Positions 27,153-35,347 of a stretch of 64,000 nucleotides of DNA are shown here, one piece after another. Under the pieces are notes generated by a model, which ran no database searches, was not told the DNA's origin, and worked only from the letters and a program-made list of their open reading frames with translations. The DNA lies in NCBI RefSeq assembly GCF_003667445.1, contig NZ_RCTF01000003.1, positions 248,001 to 312,000 of the forward strand, read 5' to 3'. The first letter of the stretch is position 1. Every line of letters starts with the position of its first letter. This stretch comes from Xanthobacter tagetidis. GTDB lineage: Bacteria; Pseudomonadota; Alphaproteobacteria; Rhizobiales; Xanthobacteraceae. The position numbers and the translations under genes were made by a program.

Positions 27153-27836
27153 TCAGTCGAGCGAAGCGATGGACCAGACGATCGCCGCGCAGCCGGTGAG
27201 GACCGCCGCGGCCAGCACCGGCGACGCCATGCGGGGGGCTGGTATCGACTGAGGCAGGCGCATCCAGCCGAAGATCATGGGGCGCACGAGATTCTGGCGC
27301 GCGAACACCGCGTACGCGAGGACGGCCGCGACATGCAGGCTGATCGCGACGAGAATCAAGTTGAACACGAAGCCATGCCATGAGGTGAGCGCCTCGCTCG
27401 TGGCGCCGTCGACAAAGCCGGCCAGCGGGCCTTCGACGATCAGGCCATCGGACGAGAACAGGCCGGTGACGGCCTGGACCAGCAGCAGCCCGATCATGGC
27501 GAGCACCATCAAGCCGCCGGCGGGATTGTGTCCGGGCTTCGACGCCTCCCGGCGCGAGACGATGGACCCGAGGTAGCGCACCGCATCGCCGGGCCCCCGC
27601 ACGAAGTGGGCGAAGCGGGAGGCATCGCTGCCGATGATCCCCCATACAATGCGGAACAGGAGGAGGGTGAGGACCGCATAGCCCGAAAGGAAGTGCCAAT
27701 CGATTCTGCCGGTCCGCGCGCTCGCGTACGAAAACGCGATGAGCGCGACGAGGCTCCAGTGGAACAGGCGGGTCGGCGCGTCCCAGACATAGACCTTGCG
27801 GCTGGCGCGTGGGTCGTGACGCGTCGTGTCGTCCAT
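27153..27836 (-). CDS. cytochrome b561-type membrane protein
   Basis: 227 aa with four predicted membrane helices. It begins with VYVWDAPTRLFHWSLVALI, whose His is a haem ligand, then HFLSGYAVLTLLLFRIVWG with a second His and the conserved Arg, and later SWHGFVFNLILVAISLHVAAV with two further His ligands. Such proteins shuttle electrons between periplasmic cytochromes and quinone. Start ATG 27836 is preceded by GAGG; upstream in-frame Mets exist. It sits tail to tail with the c'-type cytochrome, a natural partner. Confidence 0.9.
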   Translation of the reverse strand: MDDTTRHDPRASRKVYVWDAPTRLFHWSLVALIAFSYASARTGRIDWHFLSGYAVLTLLLFRIVWGIIGSDASRFAHFVRGPGDAVRYLGSIVSRREASKPGHNPAGGLMVLAMIGLLLVQAVTGLFSSDGLIVEGPLAGFVDGATSEALTSWHGFVFNLILVAISLHVAAVLAYAVFARQNLVRPMIFGWMRLPQSIPAPRMASPVLAAAVLTGCAAIVWSIASLD

Positions 27837-28235
27837 GTCCGGGACCTCTTCCATGCGTTGCCGGCGTTGATGCGGCGCAAAAATCGGAAACCTTCCGACC
27901 ATCGGGACTGTTCACTGCAAATGGTTCCGAACTGTGGACGGGCCGACGGGTCCGGCACGTGAAGGAGGGCGGCACTTGGTCGCTCGCTCCGGCTCGCAAA
28001 TGCGTGACGCAGGGGTACGGCCGCGCTCATGCTGCGCCGCAGCAGGCGCATCGCGCCCGGCGATCGGCCGTCACCTTACGGAGGTAGGGGGTTGGAGGCA
28101 CGCAATGGTTGGTACCAAGCGACCTCCCGAAATCGCTTGAAAATACTCAATTTTGTCGGCCGGGAGGGCAGTTCGCGATTGCGTAGAAGCATCCGTCATG
28201 TTAGCTTCCCTTCAGCCCAAATAGGGGAGCGACTT
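27837..28235. other. 399-bp divergent intergenic region
   Basis: This space lies between the starts of cytochrome b561 (leftward) and the small secreted protein (rightward). A moderately AT-rich stretch around 28,130-28,165 could hold the rightward promoter. No convincing gene, RNA or repeat is seen. Confidence 0.4.
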
Positions 28236-28514
28236 ATGACCAGCAACGCCCGCCGCTTGTTTTGCGCTGCCGCATTTGCTTCGGCGTTGATGGCAGCTCC
28301 GTCCGCTGAGGCCGGTTTGCTGCAGCGCATTCAGTTCCTGCAGTCAAGCTCGATGCCGATGATTGGCAATTACCAGTCGTCGGTCTTTCAGAATCGCGCG
28401 TTTATCGGCCCGGGCAAGCGGACGCTGCTCGCTTATCGGTCCTATGCTTACGATCGCTATATCAGCTTCGTACTGCGTCGTCCGGTCAGCGCCTTTTGCC
28501 GGTTCTTCTGCTGA
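28236..28514 (+). CDS. small secreted protein of unknown function
   Basis: 92 aa. A textbook signal peptide (residues 1-25) ends APSAEA-G, leaving a 67-residue mature protein that is rich in aromatic and Arg residues and has two cysteines (PVSAFCRFFC) at its very end. GGGGAG lies 6 bp before ATG 28236. It precedes the exopolysaccharide genes by 236 bp on the same strand. I do not recognise the family. The terminal Cys pair could form a disulfide or bind a partner. Confidence 0.6.
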   Translation: MTSNARRLFCAAAFASALMAAPSAEAGLLQRIQFLQSSSMPMIGNYQSSVFQNRAFIGPGKRTLLAYRSYAYDRYISFVLRRPVSAFCRFFC

Positions 28515-28750
28515 CGCGCGGCGATCTTCGGAAATTTGGTGCCCTCGGTCGCTTTTGCCTAAGCAATGCGCGTCCGGGGGCACTTTCGTTTGAGCTGTGC
28601 GGTTGCCGCTGAATCGGTGGTGCCTATCGGGTTCGACTCATTTTCCTTGTCTGCGTTGAGGTTCTATGTTGCTGCGGATGTCCATGGGCTGTCTGTACGT
28701 CTGAGGTGCGACGTGAGTCGAGCGGCGAGTCCGGGGAGGTAGGAACCGTT

Positions 28751-31024
28751 ATGTTGCGTGTCAATTCAGGTTCCAGAGTGGCGGCCGATTCCGATTTCAA
28801 TGGCCTGCAGATCGTCTCAAACTTGCTGGCTGTGGTTCGCCGGCGGAAGTGGCTCATTGCCGCTATCGCCGCGTCGATCGCCGGCCTGTCGGCCTTTTAT
28901 GCCCTGTCCGCGACCCCCCTGTTCATCGCTGAAGGCCAGCTTTTGATCGACACGCAACAGTCACGCAGCCTCGATCTGGGTGACGGTGGTGGAGTTTCCA
29001 TTTCGGCCGACGCGGGCATGATCGACAGCCAGGTCGAGATTTTGAAGTCCGAGCGGATCATCAAGGCTGTTATCAAGGAATTGAAGCTCGTCGAGGCCAT
29101 GAAGGACCGTTTGGCGGCCCAGGCTGCGAATGACAAAGTGCCCGGCTTTCTTAAGGCAATTTTCCCCTTCTGGTTTCAGCAGGCCCAGCTGAGCGATTTC
29201 GAGCTGGAGCGGCGGGTTATCGATGGATTGAAGGCGAACATCAAGGTTCAGCGTGTAGGGGCGTCGTTCGCCATCCTGCTGAGCCACAAGTCGCCGGACG
29301 GGCAGCGCTCGGCTGATATCGTCAACCAGCAGGCCGAATCCTACATCGTCGATCAGCTGGAATCGAAATATCAGGCCACACGCCGGGCCAGCGTCTGGCT
29401 TCAGGATCGGATCGCTGAGTTGCGTGAACAGGCGCTCGCAGCCGATCGGGCGGTGCAGGATTTCAAGGCCCGGAATGACATCGTCGATACCGGACGCGGC
29501 TTGGTCTCGGATCAGCAGCTCTCGGAGGTGAATACTCAACTGATCCAGGCGCGCGCGCAGGTGGCCGAATCCCGGGCGCGGTTTGAGCGCGTGCAGTCGA
29601 TCATCAAGCAGGGTTCGGCACTGGGCGCGAGCGACGAAGCCGTTTCAGACGTGCTGAGCAATGAGATCATCACCCGACTGCGCGGCCAGTACCTCGACGC
29701 AGTCAAGCGCGCCGCCGAGTGGACGAAGCGATATGGCGAAGACCATGTGGCCGTAGTCAACCTGCGCTCCGAGATTTCGGGACTTCAACGCGCGATTTTC
29801 ACCGAGTTGAACCGGATCGCCGAGAGCTACAAGAGTGACTTCCAGATTGCGAAGGCGAGGGAGGACAGTCTCAGTCAGAGCCTCAAGCAGCTTGTTGCCG
29901 AAAACAAGCTGAGCGCCAATAAGCAGGTAGAGCTGCGCGAGCTTGAAAGCACAGCGCAATCCTACCGTACGCTGTACGACAACTTCCTCGAACGATTCAT
30001 GCAGACCACCCAGCGCCTGTCGTTCCCCATGACGGAAGCACGGATGATCACGTCGGCGTCCCGACCCCTGACACCCGCGGAGCCCAAGGTGGGGCTCATC
30101 GTCGCCGGCGGCACGGTATTTGGTCTTGCCCTCGGCCTTCTCGCAGCGTTCTGGCGGGAATCGATGAATCGCACCATTCGCTCCCCGGCCGAAGTGGAGC
30201 AGCATCTCGGCTTGGATTGCCTCGGCGTCCTGCCGAAGCTCGCGGTATCCGCCACAGCGTCTTCAGCGCCGTCGGCGGCGTCTGGAAATCGGACAAGCGC
30301 CTTCGAGAGCGCCACGGGGATATTGCGACAGGTTCTGACGGACCCGTTCTCACGGTATACGGAGACCCTGCGCGCGGTGAAGGTGAGTGCCGACATCTCC
30401 ATCCTCGGCCGAGCCAAGGTCATCGGCATCACATCGACTTTGCCGAAGGAGGGAAAATCCACCATCGCGGCCAATTTTGCGCAGCTGATCGCGCACAGCG
30501 GCGCGCGCGCCTTGCTGGTGGACATGGATCTTCGCAATCCTTCGCTGACCCGGCGGATAACGCCGAACGTCAAGTCGGGTCTGCTCGAGTTGATCGTCGG
30601 CAGAGCCACCATGGACGAGGTCAGCCACTTGGATCCGATTACCGGGCTGCGGTTCGTGCCCTCGCTGGTTGCCGGGCATATCGTCCACACCAATGAAATT
30701 CTCGCGTCGGCGGAAATGGCGGCGACGATCGAGAAATTCAAGGAGGATGCGGACTACGTGATCCTCGACCTGCCCCCCGTAGCGCCTGTGGTCGATGTGC
30801 AGGCCTGCGCGCATCTCGTCGACTGTTTCGTTTATGTCCTCGAATGGGGCCGGACCAATCGCGACCTGGTCGGCAATATTCTCGACAATAATCCGAAGAT
30901 GTCTGAGAAGGTGCTTGGCTGCCTGCTGAACAAGGCCGATCTTGCCGCCCTGCGCAGCCTCGAAAACTACGGCGGCAAGTATTATTACTACCAGTATCAT
31001 TCCCGTTATGGCGCCGACACCTGA
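28751..31024 (+). CDS. polysaccharide co-polymerase / BY-kinase (Wzc/ExoP-like tyrosine autokinase)
   Basis: 757 aa. A Wzz domain (about 15-480) with a first membrane helix near residue 35 and a second near 440 encloses a long periplasmic coiled-coil (RAQVAESRARFERVQ region). The cytoplasmic BY-kinase follows: Walker A TLPKEGKST near 563, Walker A' LLVDMDLRNPSL near 588, Walker B VILDLPPV near 670. The C-terminus carries the tyrosine cluster GGKYYYYQYHSRYG. It controls polymer length and export at the inner membrane. GGGGAGG lies upstream of ATG 28751. The next gene overlaps its end by 17 bp. Confidence 0.93.
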   Translation: MLRVNSGSRVAADSDFNGLQIVSNLLAVVRRRKWLIAAIAASIAGLSAFYALSATPLFIAEGQLLIDTQQSRSLDLGDGGGVSISADAGMIDSQVEILKSERIIKAVIKELKLVEAMKDRLAAQAANDKVPGFLKAIFPFWFQQAQLSDFELERRVIDGLKANIKVQRVGASFAILLSHKSPDGQRSADIVNQQAESYIVDQLESKYQATRRASVWLQDRIAELREQALAADRAVQDFKARNDIVDTGRGLVSDQQLSEVNTQLIQARAQVAESRARFERVQSIIKQGSALGASDEAVSDVLSNEIITRLRGQYLDAVKRAAEWTKRYGEDHVAVVNLRSEISGLQRAIFTELNRIAESYKSDFQIAKAREDSLSQSLKQLVAENKLSANKQVELRELESTAQSYRTLYDNFLERFMQTTQRLSFPMTEARMITSASRPLTPAEPKVGLIVAGGTVFGLALGLLAAFWRESMNRTIRSPAEVEQHLGLDCLGVLPKLAVSATASSAPSAASGNRTSAFESATGILRQVLTDPFSRYTETLRAVKVSADISILGRAKVIGITSTLPKEGKSTIAANFAQLIAHSGARALLVDMDLRNPSLTRRITPNVKSGLLELIVGRATMDEVSHLDPITGLRFVPSLVAGHIVHTNEILASAEMAATIEKFKEDADYVILDLPPVAPVVDVQACAHLVDCFVYVLEWGRTNRDLVGNILDNNPKMSEKVLGCLLNKADLAALRSLENYGGKYYYYQYHSRYGADT

Positions 31025-31820
31025 CGCTCGCCCGAGCCGGCCGCCGCGACCGCAGCTTGGCCTGAGCGGCCTTGGCGCACGTTTGGTCGCTTTGGCGCTG
31101 GTGGTCGTCTTCGCTGCGTGGGGATGGCGGGTTGCTCCCATCACGATCAATGAGGATCGTCTGGTCGCCAATCTGGTGGCCAAGGGCCTTCTCGACGGGG
31201 GGACCTATTCCGCGGGGGATCTGGTTAAAGTCGACGAGGCGCTGCGTGCGAGCCGAGACGAAGCGTTGTGCATACCGCTGGACCTGAGGAGCGAGATCGT
31301 CATTCGCTTGGCTTTGGTTGAGGCGCAGATCGGGCTCGGCGATGGCGCTGCCGCTGAGCGCTATCTGGGCGCGGCGGAGGCGTCGGTCGCCCGTGCCCTG
31401 GCGTGCGATCCCAATATGTCGATGGCCTGGATTGCCTTGGCCTGGACGGAATTTGCGCGGACGGACTTCACGCCGCGCGCGGCGGACTTCATTCGCATGT
31501 CCATGAAGACCGGACCCTACGAAGGCTTCAGCGTCGGCCGCCGCGTCCAACTGCTCCTCGATGCGCTGCCCAAGCTTACGGATCAGGATATGCGCGACCT
31601 GCTCGCCGACCAGATCCGCGTGCTGATGAACAACGAGCTCTACACCCTACTCGCCTTCAACTACGTGCGGTCCGAAGATCCAGAACGGCGGTTCCTGGCG
31701 GATGTCTTCGCGACCGGCTCCGAAGTGCAGCAGACGAAGATCGCGGCGGCGGTCTGGCGTTCGGGGGAGGATATCGAACTCCCCCTTGCCCCGGCTCGCG
31801 GCTCGCGTCCCTGGAACTGA
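31008..31820 (+). CDS. inner-membrane-anchored protein of the polysaccharide locus, unknown function
   Basis: 270 aa. One N-terminal membrane helix (about 22-45) is followed by a soluble, mostly helical domain with TPR-like spacing, for example EIVIRLALVEAQIGLGDGAAAERYLGAAEAS and later FARTDFTPRAADF (family not certain). It overlaps the BY-kinase by 17 bp and precedes the polymerase by 39 bp, so it belongs to the same operon. A periplasmic accessory for polymer assembly is plausible but unproven. Confidence 0.65.
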   Translation: MAPTPDARPSRPPRPQLGLSGLGARLVALALVVVFAAWGWRVAPITINEDRLVANLVAKGLLDGGTYSAGDLVKVDEALRASRDEALCIPLDLRSEIVIRLALVEAQIGLGDGAAAERYLGAAEASVARALACDPNMSMAWIALAWTEFARTDFTPRAADFIRMSMKTGPYEGFSVGRRVQLLLDALPKLTDQDMRDLLADQIRVLMNNELYTLLAFNYVRSEDPERRFLADVFATGSEVQQTKIAAAVWRSGEDIELPLAPARGSRPWN

Positions 31821-31859
31821 GGGGAACGCGGTTTCCCGGACCTCATCGGAAGGGCGTTC

Positions 31860-33335
31860 ATGCTTGAAGAGACCTCGGATTCGGACAGCGCCTCCCGCTC
31901 TGGCGCCGACGGGCCGCGGCACGGGATTGCCGATCGTGCAGGGTTCGTCCTGCTGCTTGGCACGCTCGCCCTCTGTCCCCTTCCGGATGGTTCGGTGGAA
32001 CTGGTTTGGACACTGGTGTGGGGTGCGCTCACCTGCCTCTGCGTGCTGCTGCTGTCCTATCGCTCTGTTAGCGGCGCACCGGCTCTCGTGATCGCGGCCT
32101 GCGGGTCGCTCGCAGGCGGATTCATCGCCGTTGCTCTGCTCCAATCGCAGGCTTCTGGATTTCTTCCGCAATCCATCTGGCCCCAGGCCAGCGGATTGCT
32201 CGGGATCGATCTGCCCGCGCTTTCCACCGCCGTGCGCGATGCGCCCCTGTTGGCCACCGGAGGCCCGCTGCTGGCGTCGCTGCTGTTCATCGCCGGCGTT
32301 GTGGTCTCCGACGATGCGCGCCGGGTCGAACTGATCTTCCGGGTGCTGATCGTTGTTGCCTGCCTGTCCGGACTGCTGGGTCTCGTCGCATTGATCTTTG
32401 ATATAGATGCGCTTCGGCCGACGGACGTGCCGGGGGCGCTGACGACCTTCTTTCTGAACAAGAACACGACCTCGACCTACCTCGGCTCCGCGTTTCTCCT
32501 GTGCCTCGTGCTCATCCTTCACCATTTGAGCGCGGTGCTACGCAAGTCGGGCGGGACGTTGCCTTCCATCGAGGCCGTGATCCCGTCCGGCACGCAGCGG
32601 CGCGTGTTCATCGGTCTTGTTGCGTCCGCGCTGGTGCTCGGGCTGCTCATCCCGCTCGCGAAATCCCGCTCCAGCCTCGCGATCACTGTGGTTCTCGCAG
32701 CCATCGGTTGCCTTGTGGTGCTCTGGCGCCAGGCCCGCGCCTGGAAGTTCATGGTGCCGCTGGCGCTTGCGATCTTCGCTGTGGGCTATGTGTTCGTCGG
32801 CCAAGGGCTGCGTGCGCGCGTCGCGCAGCGCGGGTTGGACGACGAAAATCGCTCTGAGGTCTACCGCTCGGTGATCGAGGGCATTGCCCAGCATCCGATC
32901 CTCGGCACCGGACTCGGGACGTTTCCCAGCGTGTTTCCCGCTCTGCGCAGCGATGACATCGATATCGGCGGGGTATGGAACATGGCCCACAGCACGCCGC
33001 TTGAACTGGCATTGACGGGCGGCCTTCCGTTGATGGCGGGAGTGGCCGCCTTCTTCTGCCTGTGCTTCGTCCTGCTTGTGCGCGGCGTCATCCGGCGGCC
33101 GCATGACCCCTACATCCTTGGGGCCTTGCTCGTGGGGGTGCTGGGGGTCCTGCACTCGACCGTCGACTTCACGCTCCAGATCACCGGCTATCTTATGATC
33201 TATGCGGCCGTCACCGGCATTGGCGTCGGCAGGGCCCTCCGGCAGCCAAGTTCAGGCCTTTTCGATAAGGTCCGCCGCCGCCGGTCGGCCGAGGCCGGAG
33301 ACAGCGAAGGTTCGCCGTTCCGGTCGGGCGGCTGA
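31860..33335 (+). CDS. O-antigen ligase/polymerase family membrane protein (Wzy/WaaL-like)
   Basis: 491 aa with about ten to twelve hydrophobic segments. The large periplasmic loop near residues 320-375 has the family pattern: RSEVYRSVIEGIAQHPILGTGLGTF then WNMAHSTPLELALTGG, containing the conserved Arg and His. Such proteins polymerise or ligate undecaprenyl-linked glycans at the periplasmic face. It is the last host gene before the prophage. GGAAGGG precedes ATG. With the co-polymerase upstream, a Wzx/Wzy-type exopolysaccharide route is implied. Confidence 0.85.
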   Translation: MLEETSDSDSASRSGADGPRHGIADRAGFVLLLGTLALCPLPDGSVELVWTLVWGALTCLCVLLLSYRSVSGAPALVIAACGSLAGGFIAVALLQSQASGFLPQSIWPQASGLLGIDLPALSTAVRDAPLLATGGPLLASLLFIAGVVVSDDARRVELIFRVLIVVACLSGLLGLVALIFDIDALRPTDVPGALTTFFLNKNTTSTYLGSAFLLCLVLILHHLSAVLRKSGGTLPSIEAVIPSGTQRRVFIGLVASALVLGLLIPLAKSRSSLAITVVLAAIGCLVVLWRQARAWKFMVPLALAIFAVGYVFVGQGLRARVAQRGLDDENRSEVYRSVIEGIAQHPILGTGLGTFPSVFPALRSDDIDIGGVWNMAHSTPLELALTGGLPLMAGVAAFFCLCFVLLVRGVIRRPHDPYILGALLVGVLGVLHSTVDFTLQITGYLMIYAAVTGIGVGRALRQPSSGLFDKVRRRRSAEAGDSEGSPFRSGG

Positions 33336-33487
33336 AGCGCCATCCTGGTCCGGTCGAGGGCCGGAAGGATGTCCGGGCTCGCGCGACGGCTGCGGGAGGA
33401 TCTCCGGCGGACGGGGGCGCTTCCGGTCCATCACGCTTGCGTTCGGTGCCCGCCAACTGTAGCAATGGCGCGCCTCCATGTGGCCAT

Positions 33488-33528
33488 CGGAGCATAGCGC
33501 AGCCTGGTAGCGCATCTGCTTTGGGAGC
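33488..33528 (+). pseudogene. 5' half of tRNA-Pro(TGG): prophage attachment site (att)
   Basis: The 41 nt match a proline tRNA from its first base through the anticodon: acceptor CGGAGCA, D-arm GCGCAGCC..GGTAGCGC, then TCTGC with loop TTTGGGA (anticodon TGG) and the first two bases of the 3' anticodon stem. At 33529 identity stops and no T-arm follows. The integrase stop codon is 34 bp further on. This is the left host/prophage junction; the intact tRNA should be at the right end outside the window. Confidence 0.8.
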
Positions 33529-33561
33529 GTCGTTGCGGATCGCCCTTAGCTGATTGATGGT

Positions 33562-34662
33562 TCAGCGCTTTTTGCTCTTCCGGATCGGCCTTTCCGGGGA
33601 TTTTCCGGGACTTTCCGTCGCGGTTTTGTTTTCGACCGCCTCCATGGCGCGCCGCAGATCTTCGTCGTGGGCGTGGGCGTACTTGGTGGTCGTGGCGACG
33701 TCCTCGTGCCGCAGCAGCTTCTGCACCAGCTTCAGGTTTCCGCTCGATCGCAAGAGCCGCGTAGCCGCGGTGTGGCGCGTGTCGTGGAAGCGGAAATCGG
33801 CCAGGCTCGCAGTCGCCTTCGCGCGCCGCCACTGCGTCTTGAGCCCCTCATAGGTCACCGGCAGGCGATCGCCCTTTCGGATGTCGCCATCCGCGCGGTC
33901 CGCCACATAGGTAAAGACGGCCTCGGCGTCGTTGCCCTGCAGCGGCCAGAGCAGCTCGCGCAGGCCGGAGGTGAGCGGGATGGTGTCCACCTTGGCGCCC
34001 TTGCCGCGGATGGTGATGGTGCGCCCGCCCCAATCGATGTCGTCCCACGTCAGGCCCACGCATTCCGCCAGCCGGCAGCCGGACATGAGCGCGAACCGCA
34101 CGACGGGGTGATAGTCGGGCCGCAGCGCCGCGAACAGGCGCGTCTCTTCGTCGGCGCGCAGCTCGCGCACGCGCTCCTTCGGCTCGGGCAGGAGGAAGTC
34201 GCGCCAGGGGATGTCCTGCACCTCCTGCTCCCAGTGCTTGCGAGCGCGGCCGAGCACGCGGCGCAGCGGCTCGGTGACGGTGCGGTTGATGGTGGCGTTG
34301 CTGACGCCGTCGGCCCGCCGGCGGGCCACGGCCTCGGACACCTGGCGCCGGCCGATCTCATGGAGGAGGGTGGTCTTTCCGAGTTGCAGCGCGATCCACT
34401 CGAGCGCGGCGAGAAAGGTGGCATTGTAGCCGCCGCGGTAATGCTGGCCGACCTCGGTCCAGAACTTGGCCGTCGCCTGCGAGATCGTCAGCGGCTCGCC
34501 GGCTGCCCGGCGCGTCGCCGCCTTCGCGAGCTGCCTGCGCTCTTCCTCGAATCGCTCTGCTTCGCGGCGCGATGTGCAGCCCGTAGAACCGAAATGTCGA
34601 GCACCTCGCACCTGGAAGTCATATTGGTAGTAGGGGCTCCGCTTGTCTTTGTAGACGGACAC
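33562..34662 (-). CDS. int: tyrosine site-specific integrase
   Basis: 366 aa. An N-terminal arm-binding domain (MSVYKDKRSPYYQYDFQV) and a SAM-like core-binding domain precede the catalytic domain, with Arg197 in SGCRLAE, His293/Arg296 in HDTRH, His319 in LLRHEDV and nucleophile Tyr328 in TTKYAH. All catalytic residues are present. It would integrate and excise the prophage at tRNA-Pro. Its start lies inside the 3' part of the excisionase-like gene (175-bp out-of-frame overlap). Confidence 0.96.
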   Translation of the reverse strand: MSVYKDKRSPYYQYDFQVRGARHFGSTGCTSRREAERFEEERRQLAKAATRRAAGEPLTISQATAKFWTEVGQHYRGGYNATFLAALEWIALQLGKTTLLHEIGRRQVSEAVARRRADGVSNATINRTVTEPLRRVLGRARKHWEQEVQDIPWRDFLLPEPKERVRELRADEETRLFAALRPDYHPVVRFALMSGCRLAECVGLTWDDIDWGGRTITIRGKGAKVDTIPLTSGLRELLWPLQGNDAEAVFTYVADRADGDIRKGDRLPVTYEGLKTQWRRAKATASLADFRFHDTRHTAATRLLRSSGNLKLVQKLLRHEDVATTTKYAHAHDEDLRRAMEAVENKTATESPGKSPERPIRKSKKR

Positions 34663-34850
34663 GTTTCCCGCTCCCTGCGCGCGGCGATGAAGGCCTGAAG
34701 GTCCGCCGGGTCGAACATGCGGCGCTTGCGCTTCTCGCCGCGCCCGAGGGAGATGAAGGGAATTTCGCCATGCCGCACGTGCTCGCGCAAGGTGGTGGTG
34801 CAGATGCCCATCTCCCGCGCGGCCTCGTCCATGGTGAGCAGCTTGGCCAT
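34488..34850 (-). CDS. excisionase-like MerR/AlpA-type HTH protein with long C-terminal tail
   Basis: 120 aa. Residues 1-60 form a winged helix-turn-helix domain: MAKLLTMDEAAREMGICTTT then LREHVRHGEIPFISLGR and FDPADLQAFIAARR, typical of excisionase/DNA-binding domain proteins. The rest is basic, low complexity and coincides with the integrase start region in another frame, so the tail may have little function. Being directly upstream of int, it is probably the recombination directionality factor. It starts 2 bp after the nuclease stop. Confidence 0.72.
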   Translation of the reverse strand: MAKLLTMDEAAREMGICTTTLREHVRHGEIPFISLGRGEKRKRRMFDPADLQAFIAARRERETCPSTKTSGAPTTNMTSRCEVLDISVLRAAHRAAKQSDSRKSAGSSRRRRRAGQPASR

Positions 34851-34852
34851 CC

Positions 34853-35347
34853 TCACCTCCCGCACCAGTCGGCCGGCGGCGCCGGGTGGGCCGGGTCGTA
34901 GAGATAGGGCTGCGCCAGGCCCTCGGCGATCAGCAGTTCGCCCACGTCGCGGCCGGCGGCGGTGAGGCGGCCGCAGCGGCGGCCGTGATTGCAGCGCGGC
35001 GTGCCCGCGGTGCCCGGGCGGCAGCGGCAGTCCACCTCGGCGAGGTCGAGCCCGCCGGCGGCCACCAGGCGCCGCAGGCGCTGCGTCGCCTGGGCGGCGA
35101 GCGCGCGCTCGGCTGGGCAACGGGCGCGCGGGCCGGCCTCCGGCGTGTCGAAGCCAACGAGGCGGTAGCGCTCGGGCCCTACGGCGATGGTGTCGCCGTC
35201 GATCACATGGATGGCGCCGGGCGCGATCGGCTCGGCGCGTGCGCCGAGCACGCGGAAGAACACCATGAACAGCACCGCCACGAACAAGGCGAAGGCAACC
35301 ATTGTGAGGGCCATGGTGGTGGTGGCCTGCTTGCGATGCGGCGTCAT
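34853..35347 (-). CDS. staphylococcal-nuclease-like (TNase) protein, membrane anchored
   Basis: 164 aa. One N-terminal hydrophobic helix (about 14-36) is followed by an SNase-like OB fold: HVIDGDTIAVGPERYRLVGF, then DTPEAGPRARC and VGELLIAEGLAQPYLYD. Asp and Arg of the active site are visible, while the usual second Arg/Glu pair region is replaced by a Cys-rich insert (CRCRPGTAGTPRC), so activity is uncertain. GGAGG lies 7 bp before ATG 35347. It overlaps the next upstream gene by 4 bp. Confidence 0.78.
   Translation of the reverse strand: MTPHRKQATTTMALTMVAFALFVAVLFMVFFRVLGARAEPIAPGAIHVIDGDTIAVGPERYRLVGFDTPEAGPRARCPAERALAAQATQRLRRLVAAGGLDLAEVDCRCRPGTAGTPRCNHGRRCGRLTAAGRDVGELLIAEGLAQPYLYDPAHPAPPADWCGR

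Noticed and set aside
33488..33528. functional tRNA-Pro gene
   Set aside because: The 3' anticodon stem, T-arm and acceptor 3' strand are missing, so it cannot fold into a tRNA.
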